Assembly (NCBI GenBank): GCA_963742865.1
Contig: CAVUNW010000016.1
Span: forward strand, 310,001 to 374,000
Direction: 5' to 3'
DNA from: Bog-532 sp963742865
Lineage (GTDB): Bacteria; Actinomycetota; Actinomycetes; Streptosporangiales; Streptosporangiaceae
DNA: 64,000 nt
In this document: in pieces, positions 8,311-16,986 of the stretch
Numbering within the stretch: position 1 is the stretch's first letter
Layout: each line of letters starts with the position of its first letter
The notes under the pieces: generated by a model
The model's input: only the letters and a program-made list of their open reading frames with translations
Database searches by the model: none
Told to the model about the DNA's origin: nothing
Position numbers and translations under genes: made by a program

Positions 8311-8661
8311 ATGGGCCCTCAGCCTGGCTTCGACATTGCCGCCCTGGACGAGTGGATCGGTGATCGGAGCAGAAGGAGCGGTTCCTCGTCCCGCTGGTCA
8401 ACGCTGGCCCAGTACGCGCTGGACCGGGAGACGTTCATTGCGGACATGCTGTCCTCGGTGGTCGACACCGCCCTCCAGATCCAGGGCGCGTTCGGTTACA
8501 CCATGGACACCCCGCTGGCAGCCTGGTACGCGGAGGCGCGGATGCAGCACCTGGTGGACGGCCCGGACGAGGTGCACCGGTGGCGGATTGGGCGCAACGT
8601 GCTGGCGGCGCAGCGTAAATCAGGGACAACTGCCGCGGCTGCGGGCGGCGACCTGTTCTAA
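8311..8661 (+). pseudogene. Acyl-CoA dehydrogenase C-terminal fragment
   Basis: 116 residues in one open frame. Residues about 48-105 match the end of an acyl-CoA dehydrogenase: LQIQGAFGYTMDTPLAAWYA and DGPDEVHRWRIGRNVL. The flavin and substrate domains are absent. The first 20 residues (GFDIAALDEWIGDR) do not belong to a dehydrogenase and faintly resemble the start of the aminoglycoside-phosphotransferase-like proteins that often accompany such dehydrogenases. I interpret it as an internal deletion that joined two genes. It keeps a promoter island upstream. Its last four bases overlap the end of the convergent RibA-RibD gene. Confidence 0.55.
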
Positions 8662-9946
8662 CCACGACGCCGGCCGACGTCGGCGGCCACGATGATGCTG
8701 GCGCCGATGAGGTGGACGGTGTGGCCGTCCAGCCGGACGGCGCCGGCAATCCGTCGTCTGTGCAGCTGGCCCACCGCGTCGCTGCCGCCGCCGAGAATCC
8801 GGGGTGAAATCGAGACAATGACCCGGTCGACCACCCCGGCGGCCAGCATGGAGGTGATCACCCGCGCCCCGCCCTCGACCATGACCGAACGGATGCCTTC
8901 CGAGCAGAGCTGGCGCAGCACGGCGGGGATGTCCAGGCCGGCCCCGGCCGGACGTCCCGGACCGCGATGTGACGGGCGGCCAGCGCCAGCCGCTTGCGCT
9001 GGTGGTCAGCATGCGCGGTCGTCATCACGTACGTGGGCGCATCGGGGCTGAACACCGCGGCCGTGAGCGGAGACCGGAGACCGGAGTCGAGGATCACCCG
9101 GGCCGGAGACCGGCCCGGTAGAGCCCGGACGGTGAGCTGAGGGTCGCGCGACAGCACGGTGCCCACGCCCACGAGCACCGCGTCACAGGCGGCGCGCAGG
9201 GCGTGTGAGATCCGGTTTTCGGCTTCATCGCCGGTCCGTCCGGTGTCGCTGGCCGCGGCGATCCGGCCGTCGAGCGTCTGGGTGTACTTCAGCACGACGA
9301 ACGGCCGCTCATCGGGGGCCTCAGCGCTGCCGAGCAGGCCGCCGACATCGACCGGCTGCGTGGCGCGTTCGGCTGGCGGCGGATCACCGATGAGATTCGT
9401 GTGGCCGAACCGGTCCTGCTTGGTGCGCAGGTAGCGCTGATTGCGCAGATGCGGAACGGCGGGGACCGGGACGACCTGCTCGACCGTGATGCCCGCGGCC
9501 TGCAACTCCTGGACTTTACGTGGATTGTTCGTGGACAGGCGGACCGAGCGGACGCCGATGGCCTTCAGCACAGCCGCGGCGTCGTCGTAGCGCCTGCTGT
9601 CGGGGGCCAGCCCGAGCCGCAGGTTGGCGTCAACGGTGTCGGCTCCGGCTTCTTGCTCCATGTAGGCGCGGAGCTTGTCGACCAGGCCGATGCCGCGCCC
9701 CTCGTGACCGGTGGCGTAGATCAGGACTCCGCGGCCCTCGGCGGCGAGCGCGCGCATGCCCAGGTCAAGCTGAGCGCCGCAGTCGCAGCGCAGCGATCCC
9801 AGCGCATCGCCGGTCAGGCATTCCGAATGCACGCGGGTCAGCACCGACCGGCCATCGCCGAGATCGCCCTTGATCAGCGCAAGGTAGGTGTAGCCCGATC
9901 CGCACGTGAAGGCCCGCACGTCGAACTCGCCCGCGACGGTGGGCAA
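8658..9946 (-). CDS. ribA: GTP cyclohydrolase II fused to RibD-type reductase (one frameshift)
   Basis: Residues 1-200 are GTP cyclohydrolase II: HSECLTGDALGSLRCDCG holds the three zinc Cys (43, 54, 56), GHEGRGIGL the active-site loop, and RAY keeps the Tyr (residue 95) equivalent to E. coli Tyr105. Residues about 230-430 are the RibD reductase domain (VVLKYTQTLDGRIAAA, LVGVGTVLSRDPQLTVR, then VMVEGGARV). No deaminase domain is present. The frame breaks near 8942-8945; one extra G in a run of four restores it, so this may be a sequencing error. The TTG at 9946 is the likely start, but no strong ribosome site decides it. The enzyme opens the GTP ring and would reduce the ribose. It is divergent from the 10053-13030 operon and probably works with it. 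Confidence 0.8.
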
Positions 9947-10052
9947 CCGGATCCCGCGCGGCCTCGTGAAGCTCGCCCATGGAGGTCCGCTACCCGGCCG
10001 TGGCGGCGGTCAACCGGCGTTTGCCGGGATGGCCGCCGGGTAGACCCGCTGC

Positions 10053-11015
10053 GTGCCCGCTCGCGCGCTGTTTCACACCGCGCCGCGCTGCGTGGAGGTC
10101 AGGGAGCTGCCTACGCCGCGGCCGGCCGCGGGCGAGGTCATCGTCAGCACCTTGTTCTCCGGTATCAGCGGCGGCACCGAGCGGCTGGTCTACCGCGGCG
10201 AGGCCCCCGCGGATCTGGCCCTAGACGACACGATCGACGCGCTGGGCGGCACGTTCCGGTATCCCTTCGCTTACGGTTATGCGTGCGTCGGCGAGGTGGC
10301 CGACTCCGGCCGGCCGGTTTTCGCCTTCCAGCCGCACCAGGACGTATTCGCGGCCCGGACCAGTGACCTGATTCCCCTGCCTGCCACCGATCCCGCGTCC
10401 GCAACCTTGTTCCCGCTGGTTGAGACCGCATTGCAGGTGACCCTCGACGCCGGGACGGGCTATCGCGACCGCGTTGTCGTGCTCGGCGCCGGCGTGCTCG
10501 GGCTGCTGACCGCCCTCTTGCTGCAGCGTTCGGGGCAGCGGCCGCTGTGCGCCGAACCGCAGGCGTGGCGCCGCGGCCTGGCCGCCAGCCTCGGCGTGAC
10601 CGCCGCCGCACCCGAGGACCTGGTGAAGGAGCAAGTTCCGCTCGTCATTGACGCCAGTGGTAATCCGGACGCGCCCGCCCTGGCGCTGAACATGCTGGCC
10701 CACGAGGGCACCTTGCTGGTCGCCTCCTGGTTCGGCACCAAACCAGTGGTGCTGCCGCTCGGCGGCGCCTTTCACCGCCGCCGCCTGACCATCCGCAGTA
10801 CCCAGGTCTCCACCGTTCCGGCCGGGCTGTCGGCGACATGGACGCGGTCTCGCCGCCGCCGGGAGGCGGCCGAGCTGCTGCCTGAGCTTCCGCTGGCAGA
10901 GCTGTGTACGCACGTTTTCCCATTCAGCAGGGCGGCCGAGGCGTTCCGCACGGTAGACGAGAACGCTCCCGGCCTGATGCACGCCGTTCTTGACTACAAC
11001 GGGGGGCACCGGTGA
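10053..11015 (+). CDS. Medium-chain alcohol-dehydrogenase-like oxidoreductase
   Basis: 320 residues from the GTG at 10053. The N-terminal GroES-like part contains LFSGISGGTERLVYRG and YGYACVGEV. The Rossmann part contains VVVLGAGVLGLLTALLL (about residues 147-163), the NAD(P)-binding motif. The catalytic zinc Cys of classic alcohol dehydrogenases is not at its usual place (Ser/Gly there), and the structural zinc Cys cluster is absent, as in BchC-like members. Redox role on a pterin- or sugar-linked intermediate is inferred only from its place: it overlaps the pterin-synthase homologue by four bases and is divergent from the RibA-RibD gene. Confidence 0.7.
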   Translation: MPARALFHTAPRCVEVRELPTPRPAAGEVIVSTLFSGISGGTERLVYRGEAPADLALDDTIDALGGTFRYPFAYGYACVGEVADSGRPVFAFQPHQDVFAARTSDLIPLPATDPASATLFPLVETALQVTLDAGTGYRDRVVVLGAGVLGLLTALLLQRSGQRPLCAEPQAWRRGLAASLGVTAAAPEDLVKEQVPLVIDASGNPDAPALALNMLAHEGTLLVASWFGTKPVVLPLGGAFHRRRLTIRSTQVSTVPAGLSATWTRSRRRREAAELLPELPLAELCTHVFPFSRAAEAFRTVDENAPGLMHAVLDYNGGHR

Positions 11016-11389
11016 CCTATGAAGTCGGGTTGAGCCGGAGCGTCCGCGCCTTTCACATCATGCCGGGGCAGCCCGGCCCGGAAGGGCAGCTGCATGATCA
11101 CGATTACCGGATCGAGGTCGTCGTCACCCGTGATCGGCTGGACGAAAGAGCTATGGTCATCGACCTGGATGTGCTGGAAGCAGCGATGACCGAGCTGACC
11201 GGGCGGATCGACGGCCGCAACCTCGAGGAGATTCGTCCGGCCACCGCCGAGGCGGTCACCGTCGAGGTGTTCGCCCGCTGGGTGCATGACACTCTCTCGC
11301 CCGCTGTTGCCGCCGGAGGCGGTGACAGTCTGGCGGTGCGGGTATGGGAAACTCCGGCCGCCTTTGGCGGATACCGTGCGCCATGCTGA
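11012..11389 (+). CDS. 6-pyruvoyl-tetrahydropterin synthase / QueD-family homologue
   Basis: 125 residues; its GTG start overlaps the upstream stop codon (GTGA). Zinc ligands are recognisable as His15 and the LHDHDY motif (His28, His30), and the C-terminal catalytic Glu lies in VRVWETPAAFGGYR. The Cys that QueD and PTPS enzymes place before the HxH motif is missing (GQPGPEGQLHDHDY), so the normal reaction on dihydroneopterin triphosphate is doubtful. Streptomyces coelicolor has a divergent PTPS homologue in what I remember as a similar gene neighbourhood. The gene ends inside the start of the glycosyltransferase (ATGCTGA). Confidence 0.75.
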   Translation: MTYEVGLSRSVRAFHIMPGQPGPEGQLHDHDYRIEVVVTRDRLDERAMVIDLDVLEAAMTELTGRIDGRNLEEIRPATAEAVTVEVFARWVHDTLSPAVAAGGGDSLAVRVWETPAAFGGYRAPC

Positions 11390-12392
11390 CGATCTGCCTG
11401 ATTACCCTGGGTGACCCGGCCACGCTGACGGGCGGATATCGTTATCAGCGGCGGATGGCCGAGCTCGCCGGGCGCAACGACGCGCGGCTCACCTTCGCGT
11501 CCCTGCCGCCGCGGCTGCCTTTCCTGTATGGCCACCGGGTGCTGCGTGCGGCAAGCCGGGCCGATGTCGTCGTGGTCGATAGCATCGCGGCGGCGTTCCT
11601 GGCCCCGTGGATGCTGCTGCAGCGCCCGCGGCGGCTGGCCGCCGTCGTTCATCAGCCGCCTGGCGGAATCGATCACGCGCCGCTCCGCCGATGGGTGCAG
11701 GCCTGGCTGGACCGATACCTTTACCGCTGCTGCGATGCGGTGATCGTCGCCGGTGCACCGCTGGCAGACCGGCTCGATCAGGCCATCGTGGTGCCTCCTG
11801 GCCGGGATCAAAAGACGGGAACCAAGGTCAGCGACCTGCGTGATGGGGCACGAGCGGCTGCGCTGTGCGTGGCGAATTGGCTGCCCAACAAGGGCATCCT
11901 CGAACTGCTGGAACTCGGTTGCCGCATTGCCGGCCGGGTACGGTGCGCCTGCACCTGGCGGGGGACGAGCGGGCAGACACGGCCTACGGGCAGCGCGTGA
12001 TCCGCCGGATCGGCGACCTGCCGGACCGGGTCGTGCGGCATGGACCTTGTGACGACGCCGAGATGGGGCGCCTGTATCGCTCAGCCGACCTGTTCGTGCT
12101 GCCCTCACGCTGGGAGACCTACGGCACCGCGTACGCGGAGGCGATGGACGCGGGCCTGCCAGTGATCGGCTGGCGCAGCGGCAACCTGCCATATCTCGTC
12201 GACGACGGCCAGCAGGGCATCATGATCACGCCCGGCGATATCCGCGCCCTCGCAGAGGCCCTGCGCAGACTCGCCGAGAACGAGCCCGAACGCCGCCGGA
12301 TGGGGGCCGCCGCTGCCCGCCGGGCACTGAGCCTGCCGACCTGGGAACAATCCGCGCAACGGTTCTTCACCATTCTCGAGGGGCTGCCATGA
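11383..12392 (+). CDS. Glycosyltransferase family 4-like protein (two small frameshifts)
   Basis: The ATG at 11383 overlaps the upstream stop. The N-terminal Rossmann half runs to LELLEL (about 11915). The frame then passes through VAALPAG and resumes as TVRLHLAGDE at about 11940, consistent with single extra bases near 11916 and 11939. The C-terminal half has the GT4 nucleotide-sugar motif SRWETYGTAYAEAMDAGLPV with the EX7E pair, and ends in a typical helix (FFTILEGLP). It would transfer a sugar from an activated donor; acceptor unknown, but the operon suggests the pterin- or pyrimidine-derived product. Its stop overlaps the next start (ATGA). Conserved sequence on both sides argues for sequence error rather than decay. 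Confidence 0.75.
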
Positions 12393-13030
12393 CACTTGGC
12401 TGGTCTAACCCCACGGAGCAACCCACCATCACCGTCCTGCTGCGGCATGGTGACACACGCATGTCACCGCAGCACCGGTTCAGTGGCCTGTGCGACCTGC
12501 CCCTCAGCGCAGACGGCACCCGCCAGGCCAAAGCCGCCGCAGGCCGGCTGGCCGTCGGCATGCGGATCGACGCCATTGTCAGCTCACCGCTGCGGCGCGC
12601 GGCCGCCACCGCCGCGATCGCAGCCACGCAGCTGGGCCTGACGGCCAATACCGACGACGATCTGCGCGAGACCGACTTCGGCGAATGGGAAGGCTTTACC
12701 CTGGCGGAAATCCAGCAACGATGGCCCGCAGCCGTGGCCGCCTGGCAGCACAACCCCGAGCAGGCGCCGCCGGGCGGTGAGAGCTTCGCCGACACCGCGC
12801 ACCGGGTCCACCAGGCCTGTGACCGGCTGCTGCGAGACCACCACGGTGAGACGGTCCTGGTGGTAAGCCACATCACGCCGATAAAGATCCTGCTCTGCCG
12901 GGCCCTCGACGTCCCGCTCACCGCCCTCTACCGGCTGTACCTCGGCTCTGCCAGCATCAACGAGATCCAATGGCATGGCCGTGAGTTCGCCGCCGTCCGC
13001 CGCGTCAACGACACCAGTCATCTCGCATGA
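12389..13030 (+). CDS. Histidine phosphatase (phosphoglycerate mutase family)
   Basis: 213 residues. LLRHGDTRMSPQHRFSG (residues 17-33) is the RHG active-site motif, SSPLRRAAATA the second Arg motif, ETDFGEWEG the acid region, and VVSHITPIKILL supplies the second catalytic His. The fold matches small cofactor-independent phosphatases that dephosphorylate sugar phosphates, nucleotides or cobalamin precursors. The last gene of the operon, overlapping the glycosyltransferase by four bases. A plausible role is removal of the 5'-phosphate left on a GTP-derived ribityl intermediate, but that is inference from position. Confidence 0.8.
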   Translation: MTLGWSNPTEQPTITVLLRHGDTRMSPQHRFSGLCDLPLSADGTRQAKAAAGRLAVGMRIDAIVSSPLRRAAATAAIAATQLGLTANTDDDLRETDFGEWEGFTLAEIQQRWPAAVAAWQHNPEQAPPGGESFADTAHRVHQACDRLLRDHHGETVLVVSHITPIKILLCRALDVPLTALYRLYLGSASINEIQWHGREFAAVRRVNDTSHLA

Positions 13031-13043
13031 GATGACGACGCGT

Positions 13044-13385
13044 TCAGCTGGCCGTTAGTTCGTAGACGTTGCCGTCCGGTCCGCGGAAATTCTGCCAGGT
13101 TGGTCCCGGTTCACCGAGCAGTTCGACACCGGCGCTCCGCAGCTCGGCCACGGCCGCCGGCAGGTCGCTGACGGCGAACCCCACGACCGGGCCGCTGTCA
13201 AAGTGTTCCTTGCCCGGGTAGGTCGGGCCGAAGACCTCGACGTGGCGGCCGTCGCCCAGCTCGAAGACCCGCAAACCCGGTCCGGCGCGCACCGGTGTCA
13301 AGCCCAGCACGTGCTCGTAGAAGTCCGCCAGCTGCTCGTCGTGCTCGGTGCGAGTACCGCACCATCCCAAGCCTGTGACATCCAT
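13044..13385 (-). CDS. VOC-family (glyoxalase/dioxygenase-fold) protein
   Basis: 113 residues from the ATG at 13385. One vicinal-oxygen-chelate module pair is visible: GLGWCGTRTEHDEQLADFYE, VEVFGP and VGFAVSDLPAAVAELRSAG, ending NFRGPDGNVYELTAS, with a Glu at the usual metal position. Members include glyoxalases, fosfomycin-type resistance proteins and dioxygenases; none can be singled out. It is convergent with the histidine phosphatase (13 bases between the stops) and unlikely to belong to that operon. Confidence 0.75.
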   Translation of the reverse strand: MDVTGLGWCGTRTEHDEQLADFYEHVLGLTPVRAGPGLRVFELGDGRHVEVFGPTYPGKEHFDSGPVVGFAVSDLPAAVAELRSAGVELLGEPGPTWQNFRGPDGNVYELTAS

Positions 13386-13933
13386 GATGGCAGTATCACG
13401 TCCAGCTGGACGGTGAGCTGACGGCGCCCCGTCACCGGGTGAACAGGGGCGGCCCACGTCTGGAGCGCCACGCTCCTCAACGTGCTCATTGGCGCCCCCC
13501 TGCACGTGATAGCGAGCCCATAGGCGCCAACGTGGACGTTCCCCGGCGTGGCCTTTACGTGCGGTGGCACCTCTGCGTGTACGGGGTGCGCGATGCTAAA
13601 TGGCAAAATCTGAACCCAGGCCGGCGCCTGACGATCGAGTGGACGGCCCAGCTCTGACGCTCCATCGAAGGTAGCGGCCATCAAGACCGACCCCACCAGC
13701 TAATCCAAGGAGGTGCACCCGCGCCCGACGAGCGCCGCCGCACTCGAACCGCCCGCGCCCACTAGGCACGGAAGCAGCAGCGACAGAGAGGTGGGCCGCC
13801 CACCCACCCCTGGCGCCGGTCCCCGCCGCGCCGAACACCCACCACCGCACGCGGCCCGGCGCCAGCGCAAACCCGAAATAGTGCCCTATGGGCACTGTCC
13901 CAGCAGCGCCTGCCGGCGCCACTAAGTAGCAGG
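13386..13933. other. Gene-poor stretch, nothing recognised
   Basis: About 550 bases between the VOC gene and the AraC regulator. Short open frames exist on both strands, but none has a recognisable motif, ribosome site and codon pattern together. The last 200 bases are C-rich and repetitive in composition. No inverted repeat long enough to call a terminator was noted. Confidence 0.5.
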
Positions 13934-14929
13934 TCAGCTGCGCAGGGTCTGGCTGGGCGGCAGGCCGAACTGGCGCCGGTAGGCGGCGCTGAACTGGCTC
14001 GGGCTGGCCCAGCCCCACTGGCGGGCCACAGCGGCAACCGTCACCTCGCTGGCCGGGTCGGCGGCCCGCAGTTGCTGGTGGGCGCGCGCGAGCCGGACCC
14101 GGCGCAGATACCAGGCCGGGGTCATGCCGTAGTGGCGGCGGAACGCGTGCTGCACCGCCCGGCCCGTCGTGCCCGCCGCCGCGGCGATGTCGGCCAGCGT
14201 GATCGGCTGGTCCGCGTGGGCGTCGATAAACGCCGCGGCCCGGCGCACCGCAGCGGGCGGCACCCAGCCCGGGCCCCCGGTGTAGGCGACGGTCATCGTG
14301 GTGTTGGGGAATGTCTCCAGCAGGGCGACGGCTGCCAGCCGGGTCATCTCCTGAGCCATCAGCGGGCTGACCTCGGTGATACCGGAACTGACCAGTTCGT
14401 GGCAGATGAATCCGGCTGTCCTGGCCCACGCAGCCTGCCGGGCCGCTGAGACCGGAGGCATCGACTCGAACCGCAGATCCGCGGCCGGCAGGCCGGTGGC
14501 CTCTTCTGCCAGCCGGCCCACGACCGCCCATGGGACCTGTACCATCGCAAGCCCGAGGTTATGCATTCTCGTCACGTGGGACAGATCGGGCGGAGGCATG
14601 AACGCATCTCCGCCGGTGAAGTACAGCTCCCCTCGGGCTTTGGAGACAACGCCGTCCCCGTGCAGCACAACCACCGCGTGCGGGTCGCTATGGGGGTCGA
14701 TATGAGCGTCATATCCAAAACCGCCGTAGCGCATCAGGCATGCGCTCAGCCCGCCTGCCTTCGCCGAGCGCACGCTCCCGTCTACCCGGCTCGGATCGGC
14801 ACATCTGAAACGAGCCCGGTGCTCGACGTACAGCTGGCTGATCAGCTCCGCGATCAGTTCCATATCCTGGGTGACCAGCTCAGCGCGCTCGACCGGGACC
14901 ATCCCGGCACCGGACTCCCTGCCTGCCAT
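13934..14929 (-). CDS. AraC-family transcriptional regulator
   Basis: 331 residues from the ATG at 14929; an ATG at 14902 is also possible. The N-terminal 190 residues look like the AraC-binding-like (cupin-type) ligand domain (HSDPHAVVVLHGDG). The C-terminal 100 residues form two helix-turn-helix units, ITLADIAAAAGTTGRAVQHA and VTVAAVARQWGWASPSQFSA, with the usual RRQFGLPPS ending. It is isolated: the nearest genes are a convergent VOC operon end and a gene-poor region, so its target is unclear. It is the only AraC-type regulator in the window. Confidence 0.85.
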   Translation of the reverse strand: MAGRESGAGMVPVERAELVTQDMELIAELISQLYVEHRARFRCADPSRVDGSVRSAKAGGLSACLMRYGGFGYDAHIDPHSDPHAVVVLHGDGVVSKARGELYFTGGDAFMPPPDLSHVTRMHNLGLAMVQVPWAVVGRLAEEATGLPAADLRFESMPPVSAARQAAWARTAGFICHELVSSGITEVSPLMAQEMTRLAAVALLETFPNTTMTVAYTGGPGWVPPAAVRRAAAFIDAHADQPITLADIAAAAGTTGRAVQHAFRRHYGMTPAWYLRRVRLARAHQQLRAADPASEVTVAAVARQWGWASPSQFSAAYRRQFGLPPSQTLRS

Positions 14930-15376
14930 CAAGCACCACCTACAGGACTCGCCACAGCACTCAGATTGCGGCCATGCGCAACACGCTAACCACAAGCGGA
15001 GGAGCGGCATCCCCCGGATGGATAGTCCAGCGCTGGCCGACGCGATTCCGCGGAGTGGCCGACGTCCCGGCCCAAGATCATTGAGCTAGATTACTTTAAG
15101 CCCTAGTCCCGGGGGTCATGCACCCAGGGCAAGATGTACAGACGCTCGATGAAGATGCAGCCGATGGGCTGACATAAGGTCCTGCGAGTGTCGCGCTCCC
15201 GAACAGAGTCCACTTATTAGCCGCACATCGCAGCGCGTGGCCGTTGGGGGGTTGTGTGCTCGTGCCATAGCGGCTTGCGCCGCTGGCCTGGGTGGGTGCC
15301 GTCCAACCCGTTCCGCTAACCACTTTCCTGACCTCACCCACTCTTCGAGCGGCCGAGGTGGGGCCTGGTCGAACAG
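14930..15376. other. Gene-poor stretch upstream of the AraC gene
   Basis: No gene seen. It contains a moderately AT-rich patch (about 15083-15105, AGCTAGATTACTTTAAGCCC) that could be a promoter for the AraC gene or a relic. It leads directly into the recombinase-like remnant. Confidence 0.4.
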
Positions 15377-15646
15377 TTGCTGGACGCCTTCAACGTCCAG
15401 GCCGTCTACAGCAACGACCTGCACCAGGTCACCATCCACGCCACCCTCACCGACGCCACCCCGCAGGCCATCACCGGCCTGCTCACCGACCCCCGCACCG
15501 ACCAGGCCACACCGCTAACCCCCGCGCCCGCCACCCAAGATCACTCTTCCCATTTGGCAGCAGACACGGGGATACATGCGTTGGCACCCAATGCGTGTAA
15601 AAGCTGCGCCCTCAGCGCGACACCACAGGTTGCTATGGCCTCGTAG
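15377..15646 (+). pseudogene. Probable C-terminal remnant of a serine site-specific recombinase
   Basis: An 89-residue open frame. Its first 45 residues (LLDAFNVQAVYSNDLHQVTI, then TPQAITGLLTDPRTD) resemble the last strands of large actinobacterial recombinases, where a beta-strand segment and a short DPRTD-like end are usual. No resolvase domain, zinc ribbon or coiled coil lies upstream, so at most the tail survives. After residue 50 the frame reads into unrelated sequence. It is the only mobile-element trace in the window and sits in a gene-poor region. The assignment rests on weak pattern similarity. Confidence 0.35.
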
Positions 15647-15681
15647 GCCCACCGCGCACCGCGGCAGTCGCCATCCGAACG

Positions 15682-15734
15682 GCCACGATGGTCCCATCGC
15701 GGCCCTCTAAGGACCGCGATGATCCCACCGTGGC
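15682..15734. terminator. Imperfect inverted repeat, terminator-like
   Basis: Arms 15682-15702 and 15714-15734 pair at about 17 of 21 positions around an 11-base loop. The hairpin lies just past the stop of the minus-strand amidohydrolase (15753) and may end that operon; there is no U-run, so it would be an actinobacterial-type structure. Alternatively it is a repeat left by the recombinase region. Confidence 0.4.
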
Positions 15735-15752
15735 GGTCGGATTCTGGTCGCG

Positions 15753-16958
15753 TTACTGGGTGATGCCGTAGCGGTCCAGGCGGTAGCAGGAGATCGCGTT
15801 GCCGCGCAGCAGGCGCCAGGTTTCCCGCTCCGACAGCCCGGCCTTCGAGACGATCGTGCTGGCCGTTTCCCTCGAATGCGGGAACGTGGAGTCACCGTGC
15901 GGGTAATCGGTCTCGAACATGATCTGCCCCATCCCGATGCGGTCTCGCAGCGCCAGGCCCACCTGGTCGTCGAAGACGCAGCCGAAGACCCGGCCCGGGA
16001 CGTAGGTGCTGGGCGGCTCGGGCACGTTCTCCTGGGTCTTCGCGTAACCGCGGGCGTGCTCCCAGGCCTCGTCGAGCCGCTCCAGCAGGAACGGCATCCA
16101 GCCGACCTGCCCCTCGGACAAGGCGATGCGCAACGACCGGAACCGGGCCAGCACCCCGCTGGTCAGCCAGTCCACCAGGGCATGCGACGCACCCTCGAAG
16201 GTGAGCGCGATGATGACCAGCGGCGGCGCGTCGTCGCTGGTCTTGCTGAAGGTGGAGGACGAGCCGATGTGCATGTTGACCACGGTGTCGGTCTCCTCGC
16301 AGGCCGCCCACAGCGGATCCCAGGCGCCGGTGTGCACGCTGGGCAGGCCGAGCGCGGCCGGGTTCTCGGAGAAGGCGATGGCGTGCGACCCCTTCGCCGC
16401 GCAGCGCCGCACCTCCGCCGCCGCCAGGTCCGGGTCCCACATCGGGATAAGGGTGAGCGGGATCAGGCGGCCAAGGGCCTCGCCGGCGCACCACTCGCCG
16501 ATCATCCAGTCGTTGTAGGCCTGAACACAGGCCAGCGCTAGATCCCGGTCGCCGCGTTCCAGGAACGTCTGCCCGCAGAAGCGCGGGAAGGTGGGGAAGC
16601 AGAGCGACGCATCGGTGTGATTGCGGTCCATGTCGGCCAGCCGGGCGTCCCGCTCGTAACAGCCGGGCAGGATGTCGCTGAAGAGCACGGCCCGGTTGTG
16701 CGCCTGGTCGCGGGGGAAACTGACCGCCGCGAAGCCGCCGGTGACCGGGAAGAGCAGGCCCGCGTACGACCAGCAGTCGGCCCAGTACCCGTCGGGGTCC
16801 TCCCGGAAGGCCATATGGCGCGGCTCGAAGCGCAGCCGGCCCCTGACCCGCACCAGCTTCGGCCCCGCGTCCCGGAAGGCGGCCGGCAGGTACTCCTGCC
16901 ATACGTGGGCGGGCTCGATGACGTGGTCGTCGACGCTGATAATGCGCGGAATCTCCAC
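15753..16958 (-). CDS. Amidohydrolase-2 family metal-dependent hydrolase/decarboxylase
   Basis: 401 residues from the GTG at 16958, fixed by GAGGAGGAGG five bases upstream. SVDDHVIEP (residues 7-15) is the N-terminal metal motif; VNMHIGSSS, ALSEGQVGW and FETDYPHGDSTFP mark the other metal and catalytic positions of PF04909. The family includes amidases and non-oxidative decarboxylases such as ACMSD and gamma-resorcylate decarboxylase. First of three such proteins in the window (the others start at 22946 and 45873). It follows the D-aminoacylase-like gene by 28 bases on the same transcript, so it probably cleaves or decarboxylates the same substrate class. Confidence 0.85.
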   Translation of the reverse strand: MEIPRIISVDDHVIEPAHVWQEYLPAAFRDAGPKLVRVRGRLRFEPRHMAFREDPDGYWADCWSYAGLLFPVTGGFAAVSFPRDQAHNRAVLFSDILPGCYERDARLADMDRNHTDASLCFPTFPRFCGQTFLERGDRDLALACVQAYNDWMIGEWCAGEALGRLIPLTLIPMWDPDLAAAEVRRCAAKGSHAIAFSENPAALGLPSVHTGAWDPLWAACEETDTVVNMHIGSSSTFSKTSDDAPPLVIIALTFEGASHALVDWLTSGVLARFRSLRIALSEGQVGWMPFLLERLDEAWEHARGYAKTQENVPEPPSTYVPGRVFGCVFDDQVGLALRDRIGMGQIMFETDYPHGDSTFPHSRETASTIVSKAGLSERETWRLLRGNAISCYRLDRYGITQ

Positions 16959-16986
16959 GGTGTCCTCCTCCTCGGTGTCTGCTCCG

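Noticed and set aside
13439..13657. 72-codon plus-strand frame in the gap after the VOC gene
   Set aside because: No recognisable motif, ribosome site or conserved neighbour; listed only as part of a gene-poor stretch.
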